64,000 nucleotides of DNA. It comes from Glossina fuscipes (Eukaryota; Arthropoda; Insecta; Diptera; Glossinidae). Location: assembly GCF_014805625.2 (NCBI RefSeq), contig NW_023998415.1, positions 50,159,839 to 50,223,838 on the forward strand. The letters are read 5' to 3'. The notes below the pieces were generated by a model. The model saw nothing but the letters and a program-made list of their open reading frames with translations. It had not been told where the DNA came from and did not search any database. The translations under genes and the position numbers were made by a program. Numbering within the stretch: position 1 is the stretch's first letter; every line of letters starts with the position of its first letter. Below are positions 10,917 to 20,985 of this stretch, one piece after another.

Positions 10917-13379
10917 TCATGAACCACATGACAAACAAGCGTCCTTATTATCTAGTGAGCATACGATTTCAGCCACTTGACTTTCATATTTGGATTCCGT
11001 ATTGTTTGCGATTGATTCTAATGCTTCATCATCTTCTTTGACACTGTTGTTTCCTTCAGCCTTTTTCGCGGGCGACTTGCCATTTATGGTTAAACGAGTT
11101 TTATCGACTGTAAATTGTATGGGATTTGCTGCTGGCTTTGTTCTTAGGTAATACATACCGGTTTTCAAACCGGCCTTCCATCCATAAAAATGTATAGAAG
11201 ATAATTTACCATAACTAGGTTCAGCTACGTGTATGTTAAACGATTGACTTTGGTCGATGAAAGCGCCGCGATCAACAGCCATGTTAATGGTTGATTTTAC
11301 CGAAATTTCCCAAACCGTTTTATATAATTCTTTTATGCTGTCAGGTATGGTTTCGATGTTTTGTATTGAGCCGCGATGTGCCAATATTAAGTTTTTCATG
11401 TTATCATTCCAAAGGCCCAATTCAGTCAAATCTTTAAGCAAATGATGATTGACCACGATAAACTCACCAGACAGTACGCGTCGTGTGTAAACGTTTGAAG
11501 TGTATGGCTCAAAAGACTCGTTGTTACCAAGAATTTGAGCAGTAGACGCCGTAGGCATTGGAGCTACCAGCAAAGAATTGCGCACTCCATAACTTTTAAT
11601 GTCGTCTTTAAGAGCCGACCAATTCCATAGATCAGTAGGCGTTTTATCCCACATATCATATTGAAGGATACCTTTACTAACGGGACTACCTTCATAGGTT
11701 TCGTACGGACCGTACTGTTTGGCCAATTCACAACTAGCTTCTAAGGCACCATAATATATTGTTTCAAAAATTTGTTTATTTAAGCGTGCAGCACTTTCGC
11801 TTTCATAGGGATAACGCATTAAAATTAGTGCGTCAGCAAATCCTTGGACACCTAAACCAATTGGACGATGACGAAAATTAGACTTTCTGGTTTCCGACAG
11901 CGGATAGTAATTGACATCGATTATCTTGTTGAGGTTTCTTGTTATAAGCTTGGCAACTTCTTTGAGTTTGTGAAAATCATATTGTTTATCTGTGGTCACG
12001 AACATATTCAACGCAATTGAGGCTAGATTGCAAACTGCTATTTCTTCAGGTGATGTATATTCGACGATTTCTGTACACAAGTTACTGCATTTTATAGTGC
12101 CAACATTCTGTTGATTACTTTTACGATTACAAGCATCTTTGTAAAGCATGTAAGGAGTCCCGGTCTCTACTTGGGCACTGCATATTGCGAACCATAAATC
12201 ACGAGCTTTTATTGTTTTATTCGCTTTGCCCTCGTCTTCGTATTTTATGTATAATTTATCAAATTTATCTCCATAAATTTCACACAAGCCAGGGCATTTA
12301 TGGGGACACATTAGAGACCAATGCTCATCAGCCTCTACTCTTTTCATGAAAAGATCCGGTATCCACAGAGCATAAAATAAATCCCGTGCACGATCTTCCT
12401 CTTTACCCGTATTCTTTTTCAAATTGAGAAATTCGAATATATCTGCATGCCAAGGCTCTAAGTATATAGCAAAAGCCCCCGGACGTTTTCCACCACCTTG
12501 GTCGACATAACGGGCAACATTGTTGAACAGACGCAACATAGGAACAAGGCCATCAGACACGTCACCATTACCAGATATCTTTGTCCCTTTTGCTCGTACG
12601 CAATGAATATTTAGACCTATCCCACCGGCCGACTTAGAAATTTTAGCACATTGGTCTACAGCCTTCATAATACCATCAATGGAGTCTTCCGGCATAGTTA
12701 GCAAGAAGCAGGACGACAATTGTGGGCGTACGGTAGCAGCACCAAATAAAGTTGGGGAAGCATGAGTAAAGTAACGCTCCGACATGAGATTATAAGTTTC
12801 AATAGCTGCTTCAATGTCATCGCCGTGAATGCCAATGGCGACACGCATTAACATATGTTGTGGCCGCTCCACAATTTTGCCGTTAATCTTTAATAAATAA
12901 GACCGTTCTAAAGTTTTAAAGCCAAAAAAATTATAACTAAAATCGCGATCGTAGATAATAGCAGAATTCAGTCGATCAGCATTCTCTCTTACAACCTTGT
13001 AATGGAAATCTGATATAATAGGGGAAGGAAAGCCATTATCTTCATTGCGATATAGATCAGTTACCACTTCAGAGAAGACTTTCTTTGTTTCTTTGTGCAA
13101 GTTTGACACTGCAATACGAGCCGCTAAAATAGCATAGTCTGGGTGATCGGTGGTCATGCAAGCAGCAGTTTCAGCAGCTAAATTATCCAATTCTTGTGTA
13201 GTGACGCCGCAGTACAACCCGCTTACTACTTTCAAAGTAATGGCAGTCGGATCAACGAAATCCATATTAAGACCATAGCACAACTTTTGGATTCTGAAAG
13301 TTATTTTATCGAAATGGACCATTTCCTTACGACCATCCCGTTTCACCACGAACAGCTTATTTGATTTTTGATTAATCAT
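10917..13379 (-). CDS. RnrL: Ribonucleotide reductase large subunit
   Basis: Class Ia ribonucleoside-diphosphate reductase alpha subunit (EC 1.17.4.1). With the small subunit it reduces NDPs to dNDPs in the cytosol for DNA synthesis and repair. The 820-residue frame is complete (human RRM1 is 792). It has an N-terminal ATP-cone (about residues 8-100: [17 protein letters not shown]), the redox cysteine in QLSSCFLL (about 226), the active-site N-x-C-x-E in NLCTEIVE (about 435-439) with the thiyl-radical cysteine, the partner cysteine in IAVCNLASI (about 452), the tyrosine pair in GMYYLRTKP, and the C-terminal redox pair in ACLSCGS. No coding intron is needed. A probable 64-bp 5' UTR intron lies at 13394-13457 (GTAAGT donor, ATCGCAG acceptor on the minus strand). 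Confidence 0.98.
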   Translation of the reverse strand: MINQKSNKLFVVKRDGRKEMVHFDKITFRIQKLCYGLNMDFVDPTAITLKVVSGLYCGVTTQELDNLAAETAACMTTDHPDYAILAARIAVSNLHKETKKVFSEVVTDLYRNEDNGFPSPIISDFHYKVVRENADRLNSAIIYDRDFSYNFFGFKTLERSYLLKINGKIVERPQHMLMRVAIGIHGDDIEAAIETYNLMSERYFTHASPTLFGAATVRPQLSSCFLLTMPEDSIDGIMKAVDQCAKISKSAGGIGLNIHCVRAKGTKISGNGDVSDGLVPMLRLFNNVARYVDQGGGKRPGAFAIYLEPWHADIFEFLNLKKNTGKEEDRARDLFYALWIPDLFMKRVEADEHWSLMCPHKCPGLCEIYGDKFDKLYIKYEDEGKANKTIKARDLWFAICSAQVETGTPYMLYKDACNRKSNQQNVGTIKCSNLCTEIVEYTSPEEIAVCNLASIALNMFVTTDKQYDFHKLKEVAKLITRNLNKIIDVNYYPLSETRKSNFRHRPIGLGVQGFADALILMRYPYESESAARLNKQIFETIYYGALEASCELAKQYGPYETYEGSPVSKGILQYDMWDKTPTDLWNWSALKDDIKSYGVRNSLLVAPMPTASTAQILGNNESFEPYTSNVYTRRVLSGEFIVVNHHLLKDLTELGLWNDNMKNLILAHRGSIQNIETIPDSIKELYKTVWEISVKSTINMAVDRGAFIDQSQSFNIHVAEPSYGKLSSIHFYGWKAGLKTGMYYLRTKPAANPIQFTVDKTRLTINGKSPAKKAEGNNSVKEDDEALESIANNTESKYESQVAEIVCSLDNKDACLSCGS

Positions 13380-13393
13380 TTTATATTAATTAT

Positions 13394-13457
13394 CTGCGAT
13401 AAAAGTAAATTTTCCACCTTTTCTCTTAATAAATTGAAGTAAACTTAATGAACTTAC
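13394..13457 (-). other. Predicted 5' UTR intron of RnrL
   Basis: On the minus strand a consensus donor (CGCAA|GTAAGTTC) and an acceptor after a pyrimidine-rich stretch (TTTTATCGCAG|ATAATT) delimit 64 bp, typical for a fly intron, ending 14 nt before the RnrL ATG. Predicted from sequence only. Confidence 0.5.
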
Positions 13458-14870
13458 TTGCGTTCGCTTTACAGTAGCAAACCGGACTCCAAAAGGGCGA
13501 TAGTGATCGTTAATGCCGTGAAGTGCAGCCAATCATGTGTTTATCAATTCCGCATAAACGCTCACTGACATAAGGATGAAAAAAGGCGGCAAAGTTACAA
13601 AACATAAGGTCGAAGCCAAGTTGACAGAATTGCCAATTTAGGTTTCTTTACAAGTTTTACGATACATTTTTTTATAATACAGAAAGAAATATTAATTATT
13701 CGTGGTAAGTTCACACAATAGTTAATAATATAATATTTGTAATTTACTTGCAATCTTTAATATCGCCACGCTTTTAATTTAGTAGAAGATGAATCGGTAC
13801 GATTTAACAAAAGGAGATTCCGAAGCAAACATGGAGCGAAAAAGTAGATTTTAAAGGCAGACTAGTCGACGGAAAGGAAGTAACTGCACGACATTTTGAA
13901 AAATTATTATAAAAATTTATAAATAGCGAAGTCTTTCCCTCCAGTAGTAGTGTAGCGCGGTGAGTAAAATTTTAATGTAAAATTTTCCGTTTGGTTTTCA
14001 TTGTCGTTTATGTATTTAGAAAATCCATTGTAATAGAACGATATGCCGAATACAACTAAGACACGCAAGTAAAGGCACGTATGTGATTTATTGTTTAAAA
14101 GATTTAATATTTGTTTTCTGTTTATTAGGTACTGGAAAATGAAGGCCAAGAAACGAACCATTTGACACTCGCGATCTTTTTGATTCAGCTGTTTGCAAGT
14201 AAACAACTTCAAATTAAATTTATTTTATTTTTTTCTATAAACGGAAGTCTAGACTAATAATAATACCGAACGTTAGCTCTTCTGTTTTCTTGTAATTTGA
14301 CAATTTTGAGAGAACGTATTTAACAACTGTTGTCCTTACGTGTTTCCAAAAAAACGATAATGAATAATTAATGCTGAATGCTATCACGTAGTTGTTTGAA
14401 AAGCAGTCATAAAAGGAAAGCATAAGCTGACTTTCGAATAGGTGATTACCGTCGTGATTTCTAGATATTTGACAGCCCTGTCTTTCACAGCACTGCCAAC
14501 TTGGTATTTGTGCTACACTGCTAGATTTTGTAATCCTAATATTTAAAGAAGTACATTTTAGTTATACTTTCAAAAATTCCTTAATTTCATGTAAGTAATT
14601 AACCCTTTATATAATATTTCATATGTTTCTGTCAAGAACTTTCCTTAGAAATGTTCTCTCTTATGACAGCTCTATCAAGTGCTGATTCAAAAGGCTAAAC
14701 GTAAGAAAAGAAGGCTAGTTCGGATTACAAATAACTTTATTAATAACTGCCTTAAGGTTCAAGCAAAGAACTTAGTGCAGTGAACCTTTTTGCATAACAC
14801 AGCGGGCCTACTGTTGTGGATTTGCTGAATTGCAGAAGAAGAAGAAAACATTTAATATATTTTATAAGTT
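13458..14870. other. Divergent intergenic region RnrL / TXNDC11-like
   Basis: The two genes point away from each other, so both promoters probably lie in this 1.4-kb stretch. I see no clear TATA box or binding site that I can name. Short open frames on the minus strand (13907-14423) are low-complexity and unsupported. Confidence 0.4.
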
Positions 14871-16994
14871 ATGAGGTATCGGGAGTTAATCGTTTTAAAT
14901 TATTTTTGGTTCCTAAACATCAATTCGTTTGGAATTTCGCCGAAAGCATTTGCTGCCGCCATTGAACATTGTCCGGGTAGTAACGTACCGGCTATTAGAG
15001 CGCAAACTCAATATCATGAAATATCAGGTATATTTTATTACACAAGTTGGAATGAAGAGAGTGTTAAATCTCTTAAGGTATACGATGATGTGGCGTATTA
15101 CTATAGTAGCTATGTATATTTTGCCGCTGTCAATTGCTGGCATTTAGCCTGCAATTGCACACATGCACATATGACAACTGTCGGCAGCGGTTCGCCAAAT
15201 AAATGGCCAACATTGATAATGCATTATGGGACTAATGGTAAAAAACAGTTGCAATACAATGGCGATTGGAACTTCTCAGCTTTATGCCAGTTCTTAAATA
15301 ATGTATTGAAGCCGCTGGAACGTGTACACTCCGCAGATGAGTTACAAGACGTTAAATTACAAGCAGATGTATTAATCCTGGGGCTATTTAAAGAAGCATT
15401 TTGCGATGAATATAAACAATATTCGGCGGCTGCTCTCAAATGGCTCGAGACTGATCCACTACGCAGTTACCGATTTGCGGTAATATTGGGGAATAACACA
15501 TTTCCGGATTTTTTCAACGTTGAGGATAAAAAAGTGCCACGCTTAGACTATTTGACAATGACAAAAAGCGTAAAATCATTTAGTGGTGTTGGAGATCTAA
15601 CTTGGAATGTTAGCAGCATCATATCATGGTTGCATGATGAATTCAATGGGGCTTACAGCACACTACATGGCCACAGTACACCTATAAACTTAGCTATAAA
15701 ATTAAAACAAGGCCCGGTTATTGCACTTTTCGCTACCAATCTACATTTCTATAAATATATGGAGCAGATATTGCATGAATCTAAAGTATGGTCAAGGCCT
15801 TTCAATGCGTGCAATATTCTATCCATTCAAGATCTTCAAGTTAGTATTAATATAGCGACAATTATTAAAGAATTCAGGAATATAACTAACGTCAAAGAAG
15901 CATCGACATGTTGCTACGGCCGGATAAAGTCAGTTCATTTAAAAGATTATTACAAAACCAACATTTTATTAACTCGCTTATTTCAACATGTGGCCAATCC
16001 ACTCATGGAAGTCAGCAATGACTTCAAGTCGGTGCCTTATTTGAAAAACTTTTACCATGAGATAAAGTGTTTAAAAACAAAAATTCATCATTCAATATCC
16101 TTACGTATAGCTCTGGCTCAGTATTTAGAGGGATCTATAAAAGATCTACAACGCAATAACAAATATAATCGTACAGTTTCAGTAGTTTTGATAGATAACG
16201 GAGAATATACAGATTATTTAAACTTCCTAGGCATTCCAATAAGCAACCACAATTTAGCGACAACTTTTATAGCAGACAATGAAAAAGAGAGCATTTATGT
16301 AATGACGGAAACATTTGACATTCGCAATTTAATGAAATTTTTGCAAAATTTCTTTGAAAACAATTTACCTTCTTTACAAAGGATTTCCGGTGCTTCTTCC
16401 ATGGAGAATGTAGCTTTTAAACCGGATTTCTTTCAATTAAAGCAAGTAAATCGAATTTTATTTTTAAATCAATTGCACTTTCATAATATTACTACCGTGG
16501 TCTTAATTCATTCACAATCCTGTCCTTTGTGCGCCAATTTACAAAACACTTTTCTGCAATTAGCAGGAATATTCAGGCATCAATCAAACACTATTCGATT
16601 TCTGCGCTTAGATTCACAAACAAACGATTTGCCTTGGCAATTTGTCATGAACACTTTACCAACCTTGCTCGTGTTTCCCCGGGAACAGTATGCGAATTCC
16701 CGCTTTTTCCCATCATTTCTTAAAGCAGATTTTCGTAATGTTTTGTCTTTTATATTGGCCCAATTACCTGCTGTAGATCAAGTAAAACTTGTTTTATATA
16801 TCTGTGAAGGTAATATTCTTCCTTTATCAAAGGGAAGTTGCTGGCGATTTGTTAGGAAATTAATAACGCAACATATCGCGCAACATCTACGTTATTGGCA
16901 GTTGTTTGAATCAGAACGTAGTCTAATTTTCAAACGCTTAAGTGCCTTCAAGGATATGAGTTTGGATATACAACGCAATTCAAGACTGTTGTAA
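14871..16994 (+). CDS. TXNDC11: TXNDC11-like thioredoxin-domain protein
   Basis: Single-exon 707-residue protein resembling thioredoxin domain-containing protein 11, an ER protein known in vertebrates to bind DUOX oxidases and to assist ER quality control. Two thioredoxin-like regions are visible. The N-terminal one (about 45-140) has FYYTSWNEES, where a CxxC would be expected, then FAAVNCWHLACNC and WPTLIMHYG. The C-terminal one (about 535-630) has HSQSCPLCANL with a CxxC near 549, NDLPWQFVMNTLPTLLVFP and the basic YANSRFFP. The pair NDLPW plus LPT(L/V)L.FP is characteristic of this family. A hydrophobic N-terminal stretch (LIVLNYFWFL) could be a signal-anchor. The protein is shorter than human TXNDC11 (about 985), so an upstream exon or a different start is possible. 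It converges on SBP2: stop codons are 122 bp apart. Confidence 0.8.
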   Translation: MRYRELIVLNYFWFLNINSFGISPKAFAAAIEHCPGSNVPAIRAQTQYHEISGIFYYTSWNEESVKSLKVYDDVAYYYSSYVYFAAVNCWHLACNCTHAHMTTVGSGSPNKWPTLIMHYGTNGKKQLQYNGDWNFSALCQFLNNVLKPLERVHSADELQDVKLQADVLILGLFKEAFCDEYKQYSAAALKWLETDPLRSYRFAVILGNNTFPDFFNVEDKKVPRLDYLTMTKSVKSFSGVGDLTWNVSSIISWLHDEFNGAYSTLHGHSTPINLAIKLKQGPVIALFATNLHFYKYMEQILHESKVWSRPFNACNILSIQDLQVSINIATIIKEFRNITNVKEASTCCYGRIKSVHLKDYYKTNILLTRLFQHVANPLMEVSNDFKSVPYLKNFYHEIKCLKTKIHHSISLRIALAQYLEGSIKDLQRNNKYNRTVSVVLIDNGEYTDYLNFLGIPISNHNLATTFIADNEKESIYVMTETFDIRNLMKFLQNFFENNLPSLQRISGASSMENVAFKPDFFQLKQVNRILFLNQLHFHNITTVVLIHSQSCPLCANLQNTFLQLAGIFRHQSNTIRFLRLDSQTNDLPWQFVMNTLPTLLVFPREQYANSRFFPSFLKADFRNVLSFILAQLPAVDQVKLVLYICEGNILPLSKGSCWRFVRKLITQHIAQHLRYWQLFESERSLIFKRLSAFKDMSLDIQRNSRLL

Positions 16995-17116
16995 TGCGTA
17001 GATAATTATTGTAATATATTAAAATTATTGTAAAAAAAGTTTCGAAATGTAAGTTGTAACAAACATTGTATTAAGCGATCAATGAGAAAATTATCTTTTA
17101 AAAAGAAACGTCGTTT

Positions 17117-18198
17117 TTACTGATATTCTTCGATTTCTTTGGTTCCCTTATTTGTCTGTTGCACCAGCCATAGATAAGCATTCTGGGCTTCCTTCAAGGC
17201 CGCCAACAGCTGTGAGAATAAGACTTGAGAACCGTCGTAGTTTATAATGCCCACACAACCTATTAAAGCCTTTTTATATAAAGCATAAGCCATTTGACGA
17301 CGTTGTAGAGCAAACGCCACTGGTATCTGTTGGTCTTTACACAGCGCTTTTATGGAGGCAATCGATTGATTTAAGCCAGCTGCATTATGATACATAGGTA
17401 AATACATATATTTTTTATTTTAAGTGTCAAACAGGTTAATTAAACCAACCTTGCCCTGCGAATGGGTCACAGTCAGTTGCTATTAACACCAATTTTATTT
17501 TTTTAATACGTAGAAAACTTTGTACTTCCCGGAAACCTATTACAAAACGCCTATGAGCTTTAGCTTTTAGCTCGTGAATGGCGTATGCCCTTCTTTGGAA
17601 ATGATTCAATTCTCTTAACAGCTGATCGGTTAATTGTACCAATTGAGTCGTTGTGCAATTATCACAATAACTTCCATAAAAAAAAAATTTTCTTTTACTA
17701 TCTGCTTGCCAGATTAACATAATTAGTTACATACTCACAGAACCGATTGGAATGAATGCTTCTTTTAGGTGTAACTTCCGATTGCTTTGGCGATATAGTT
17801 AACGTTGTCAATTGTTGTAGAACGTCTTCAAACTCATTTATCCGTTGCTCTTGTTTTTCTTCGCTTTCCCTATGACGTAGTATACGTTTCTTTAGTCGCG
17901 ATTTTTTCTTTTTACGTCCATTCTCCCGTTGTTTGCCGCGATGCTTCAATCCGTTTTTTACAGCCGTATCAATAACTCTTTTCAGTTTTAAATGAGATTT
18001 TTTTTTTGCTACATTTGAAGGTTTCACAAGATTCAATAAATCTGATGGAACGCCCGATTTGCGTTTATATTTAGCATTTCGTATTGATGCATTTGCTCCT
18101 GTGTTTGCAGTGCTGCTATTTTGTTGGATCTTCTCATAGGTTAATTGGTCAATAATTTTGAATTTATCTGAGGATTTGGTTTGTAAAGACCTCTCCAT
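17117..18198 (-). CDS. SBP2: SECIS-binding protein 2 (SBP2), three exons
   Basis: Binds the SECIS element in selenoprotein mRNAs and recruits the selenocysteine elongation factor so that UGA is read as Sec. I predict exons at 18198-17735, 17670-17450 and 17379-17117 (minus strand), giving 315 residues. Intron 1 (17671-17734, 64 bp) has donor GTATGTAAC and acceptor ATGGAAG; joining restores HSNRFCDYC, matching the family HSRRFRDYC. Intron 2 (17380-17449, 70 bp) has a weak donor GTTGGT and acceptor AATGCAG; joining gives DCDPFAGQAGLNQS. Exon 1 encodes a Lys/Arg-rich region (KNGLKHRGKQRENGRKKKK) typical of the SECIS-interaction domain. Exons 2-3 encode the L7Ae RNA-binding domain: RRFVIGFREV, LVLIATDC, IPVAFALQRR and GCVGIINYDG. 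The short length matches insect SBP2, which lacks the long vertebrate N-terminus. Confidence 0.92.
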
Positions 18199-20121
18199 AT
18201 GTGATTTTTCTTTTAGAAATCCTTACAGTGTTGTCAATTAAATAAACTAAAGCATTTTTACAAGTTAAATTTAAAAGTAGGAATGAATTAAAAATATTTG
18301 TTTTATAATAAATAATGATGATTCCCCTTTCTTCCAAGCGATCGCAATTTTTTTTTGCTTATTTCGCTTACATAAGTAATTTCATTTTAGTTCATGTCTA
18401 CCCCATATCCAAGAAAAAGTAAAGAAATGATTTCGTAAAAAGAAGCGTAGAATACTTTCTAAATGGCCTCAAAATGAAAACGTATACATACATATCTTTT
18501 GCAACGATCGCAAAATTTAATCAAAATAAAGAAATTATTCTAACAATACCAATAAGGCTACACAATAGATGTATAGAAGATATTTTTAAATCCCCGCAAA
18601 GTAGCTGTTAAAAATATTATATCAAGAATAGTAGAATTCAATAGATTTAACCTCTTAGTGATGTCAAGAGTTATCATTCGGCAGTTTGCTTTAGTTAATG
18701 ACTTTTTTGCCTTTATCAGGTCCTACAAGCACTACAAGTTCTACAAGAATGTGATGCACAATTTTGCAAATCAGTTTTGGCACTGTTATTCTGTACATTC
18801 ATCGCTTCCATACGAATTCAATATTTTCTCTTTTTCTTGAACATCATGTTTACCTTTTGGCTAGTAATTGAAGTAAAGTACGCCTACAATGCTGCTTTCG
18901 ACGTTCTATGTTTGATAAGACACCAAATAAAAACTTACGAAGAATCAAAGCAAATTTTTCCTGCACAGCCGTTGATTTATCAGATAGCAAATAAATGAAG
19001 ACTGTGGGTCTTAAATTGTGCTGCGAAAAAGTGGAATTAAATTCACTGTTGGGAATAGATGAAATGACTCGATGCTTAGATGGTAGCAGCTTCGCTCCAA
19101 ATGATTTTTTTTTTTATTATTCGAGAACCATGCACATATGCTTCCTCAAACTTATAAGTTTTATTGTAATTTTATATAAATTATAATGTAATTTTTTAGT
19201 GATTAAAAGCGCTCTGCTCCTAGGTTACAAGCAAAAATATATTTCAGGCCAAGTTCAAATATGACGAAGTTTGCAGATCGCAATCTAATAAGAAGAAGAA
19301 ATGAAAACTTTACAGTTGGCCCCGGCCGACCATATCTCTTCACTTAATAGTTAAGGGTTATTCATAACTCCTTATATTAAATTATATTTATGTACATCCA
19401 TATTTTATTCATATTTATATTGTACGGCCCGAACCGTTTTCAGCAACATTCATTCTTGCGTCAAAACATATCGGTATACCAAATCTCGTTAAAATATGTC
19501 AAAAGTTGCGGATTGTAGCTTGAATACAAAATTACATTGGCAGATATTAGATGGACAGATGGACATACAGACAAAAACACTTAGATCAGTGCAATAAAGG
19601 CTATATATATCTCAAGTGCTTCGGAGAGTTGTATATATCTCAACAAACTTAATATACCATGTCCTACAAGTAGTATAGCGTATAATAATAACAACTAAGA
19701 AAATTATATTCGGTCGTGACCGAATCTTTTATAGCCGTCACTGTTATTCAAAAAAACGGAAAAACAGTGAAAGAACTACGTTTTCATGCTCTATGGAGCT
19801 GGCGCGGCTGACGTTTTCCATTTCAAAAATAATAGTTCTTATCGTATAGGCGTGTGGGTTTTGTAGTTGTGTTCTTTGAAAAGTTTAGATCACTTCCAAA
19901 CTTTTTTGCAAATTTGTGGCTGATATCTTTATTTTTGGTAACGGGAGAATGTTTACTACCCATAGCACACAGTTGGGCAGATGGCCAGACGAACAGAGGG
20001 ACATGCTTAGGCGCCTTCCACATTTGAAACTGGTCAAGAATTTGTGTGGTTTATGTTTCGGCGCTTTCTAAAGGTCTTGGAGAAAAAATTAAATTTTGAT
20101 ACACTATAATATTGAGTAAGC
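18199..20121. other. Intergenic DNA upstream of SBP2
   Basis: No gene supported. The SBP2 promoter should lie just above 18198. Short open frames at 18658-19186 lack any recognisable motif. A dispersed-repeat-like segment is listed separately at 19420-19740. Confidence 0.4.
19420..19740 (+). repeat. Dispersed-repeat-like segment
   Basis: Contains AGATGGACAGATGGACATAC followed by AGACAAAAACACTTAGATCA, and ends in TTCGGTCGTGACCGAATCTT, a short inverted repeat (CGGTCGTGACCG). Such PuGGACAGACGGACA plus TTCGGTC..GACCGAA tracts are frequent in dispersed repeats of higher-fly genomes. The related word GGCCCAAGTCGAATCTTCATAT occurs in the inverted repeat at 53.5 and 60.8 kb. No coding part is visible, and I do not know the family. 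Confidence 0.35.
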
Positions 20122-20361
20122 GTGTTCAATTTTTTCCGTTTTTGTACATCATCCTTCGATGATGAGTATAAAAATATGTTAAATAGCAAGGAATTCAATG
20201 ATCCGATATCTGGTTACTTTGATCTCTGTCTAAGAATTGGTTTCTACCTAGGTATCATTTTTAATGATTTGTTTACGTTTCAAGAATTGAACAGTGCAAA
20301 AAATGATATGAAGCAACAAGGAATATTACTGCCAATTTTAAACAAGTCTGCTTTAAATTAA
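20122..20361 (+). CDS. Hypothetical ORF, unrecognised
   Basis: Open frame of 79 residues ending in TAA (from the pyrimidine-rich TTCAATTTTTTCCG). The later part, DDEYKNMLNSKEFNDPISGY, then a hydrophobic LCLRIGFYLGIIFNDLFTF, then a charged tail, has normal amino-acid composition and a possible membrane segment. A decayed or terminal exon of some gene is possible, but I found no flanking exon. Function unknown. Confidence 0.2.
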   Translation: MFNFFRFCTSSFDDEYKNMLNSKEFNDPISGYFDLCLRIGFYLGIIFNDLFTFQELNSAKNDMKQQGILLPILNKSALN

Positions 20362-20411
20362 AATTTTTTTATCTGTTGGAAAGGTGTTTTCAAGTTTTCA
20401 AGGAGAATCTT

Positions 20412-20985
20412 TCAAAGTAAAATCTTTTCTACTTAAGTAAAATTCTCTAGGGTAGGTAATTTTGTGATATGTCCAGATAATAAACTGTCGTAATTTTTGG
20501 TCACAATTATGTACAAAACGTAACGAAAAAAAGAGCGGCTGTAATAACTGAAGCCAGCATGTTAAGTGTAATTGTGTATGTGTGTGTAATTAAGTTTGTT
20601 GAGATCTTGGAAGTTAAATAGCTTTTCGTTCTTACGTTGTTAGTTTAATAAAAAAATGTACTCCAATCGCTGCTTTAAACATCTACAAAGTAAAATCTTT
20701 TCATCTTAAGTAAAATTCTCTAGCGTAGGTAATTTTGTGATAGGAATGTATGAAGTATATCCTTCTATCTATTATTATTAAGAGCCAGAAGTCAGTTGAT
20801 TTGAGTCTCTAGACATTTTGTCAAACATCAAACGTTATCCTGCCTGTGTTAATGAAAGTAAAGCTTGTGTACATCTGGTAGACGGTGTGGATAACAATTT
20901 TTCAATAACTTTTCGTTCTTACGTTGTTAGTTTAATAAAACAACGTATTCCAATTGCTGTTTTGAACATCTACAGAATGAAATAT
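20412..20985 (+). repeat. Tandem duplication, unit about 280 bp
   Basis: Two words occur twice in the same order. AAGTAAAATCTTTT ... GTAGGTAATTTTGTGAT is at 20416-20468 and 20689-20742. CTTTTCGTTCTTACGTTGTT followed by AGTTTAATAAA and GAACATCTACA (AAACATCTACA in the first copy) is at 20621-20687 and 20907-20976. The period is 270-290 bp. The second unit is partly open as a 64-residue frame (20818-21012) with no recognised motif. Confidence 0.75.

Noticed and set aside
11257..11445. Plus-strand frame inside RnrL (likewise 15224-15439 minus and 39645-39953 minus in other genes)
   Set aside because: These are antisense shadows of well-supported coding exons.
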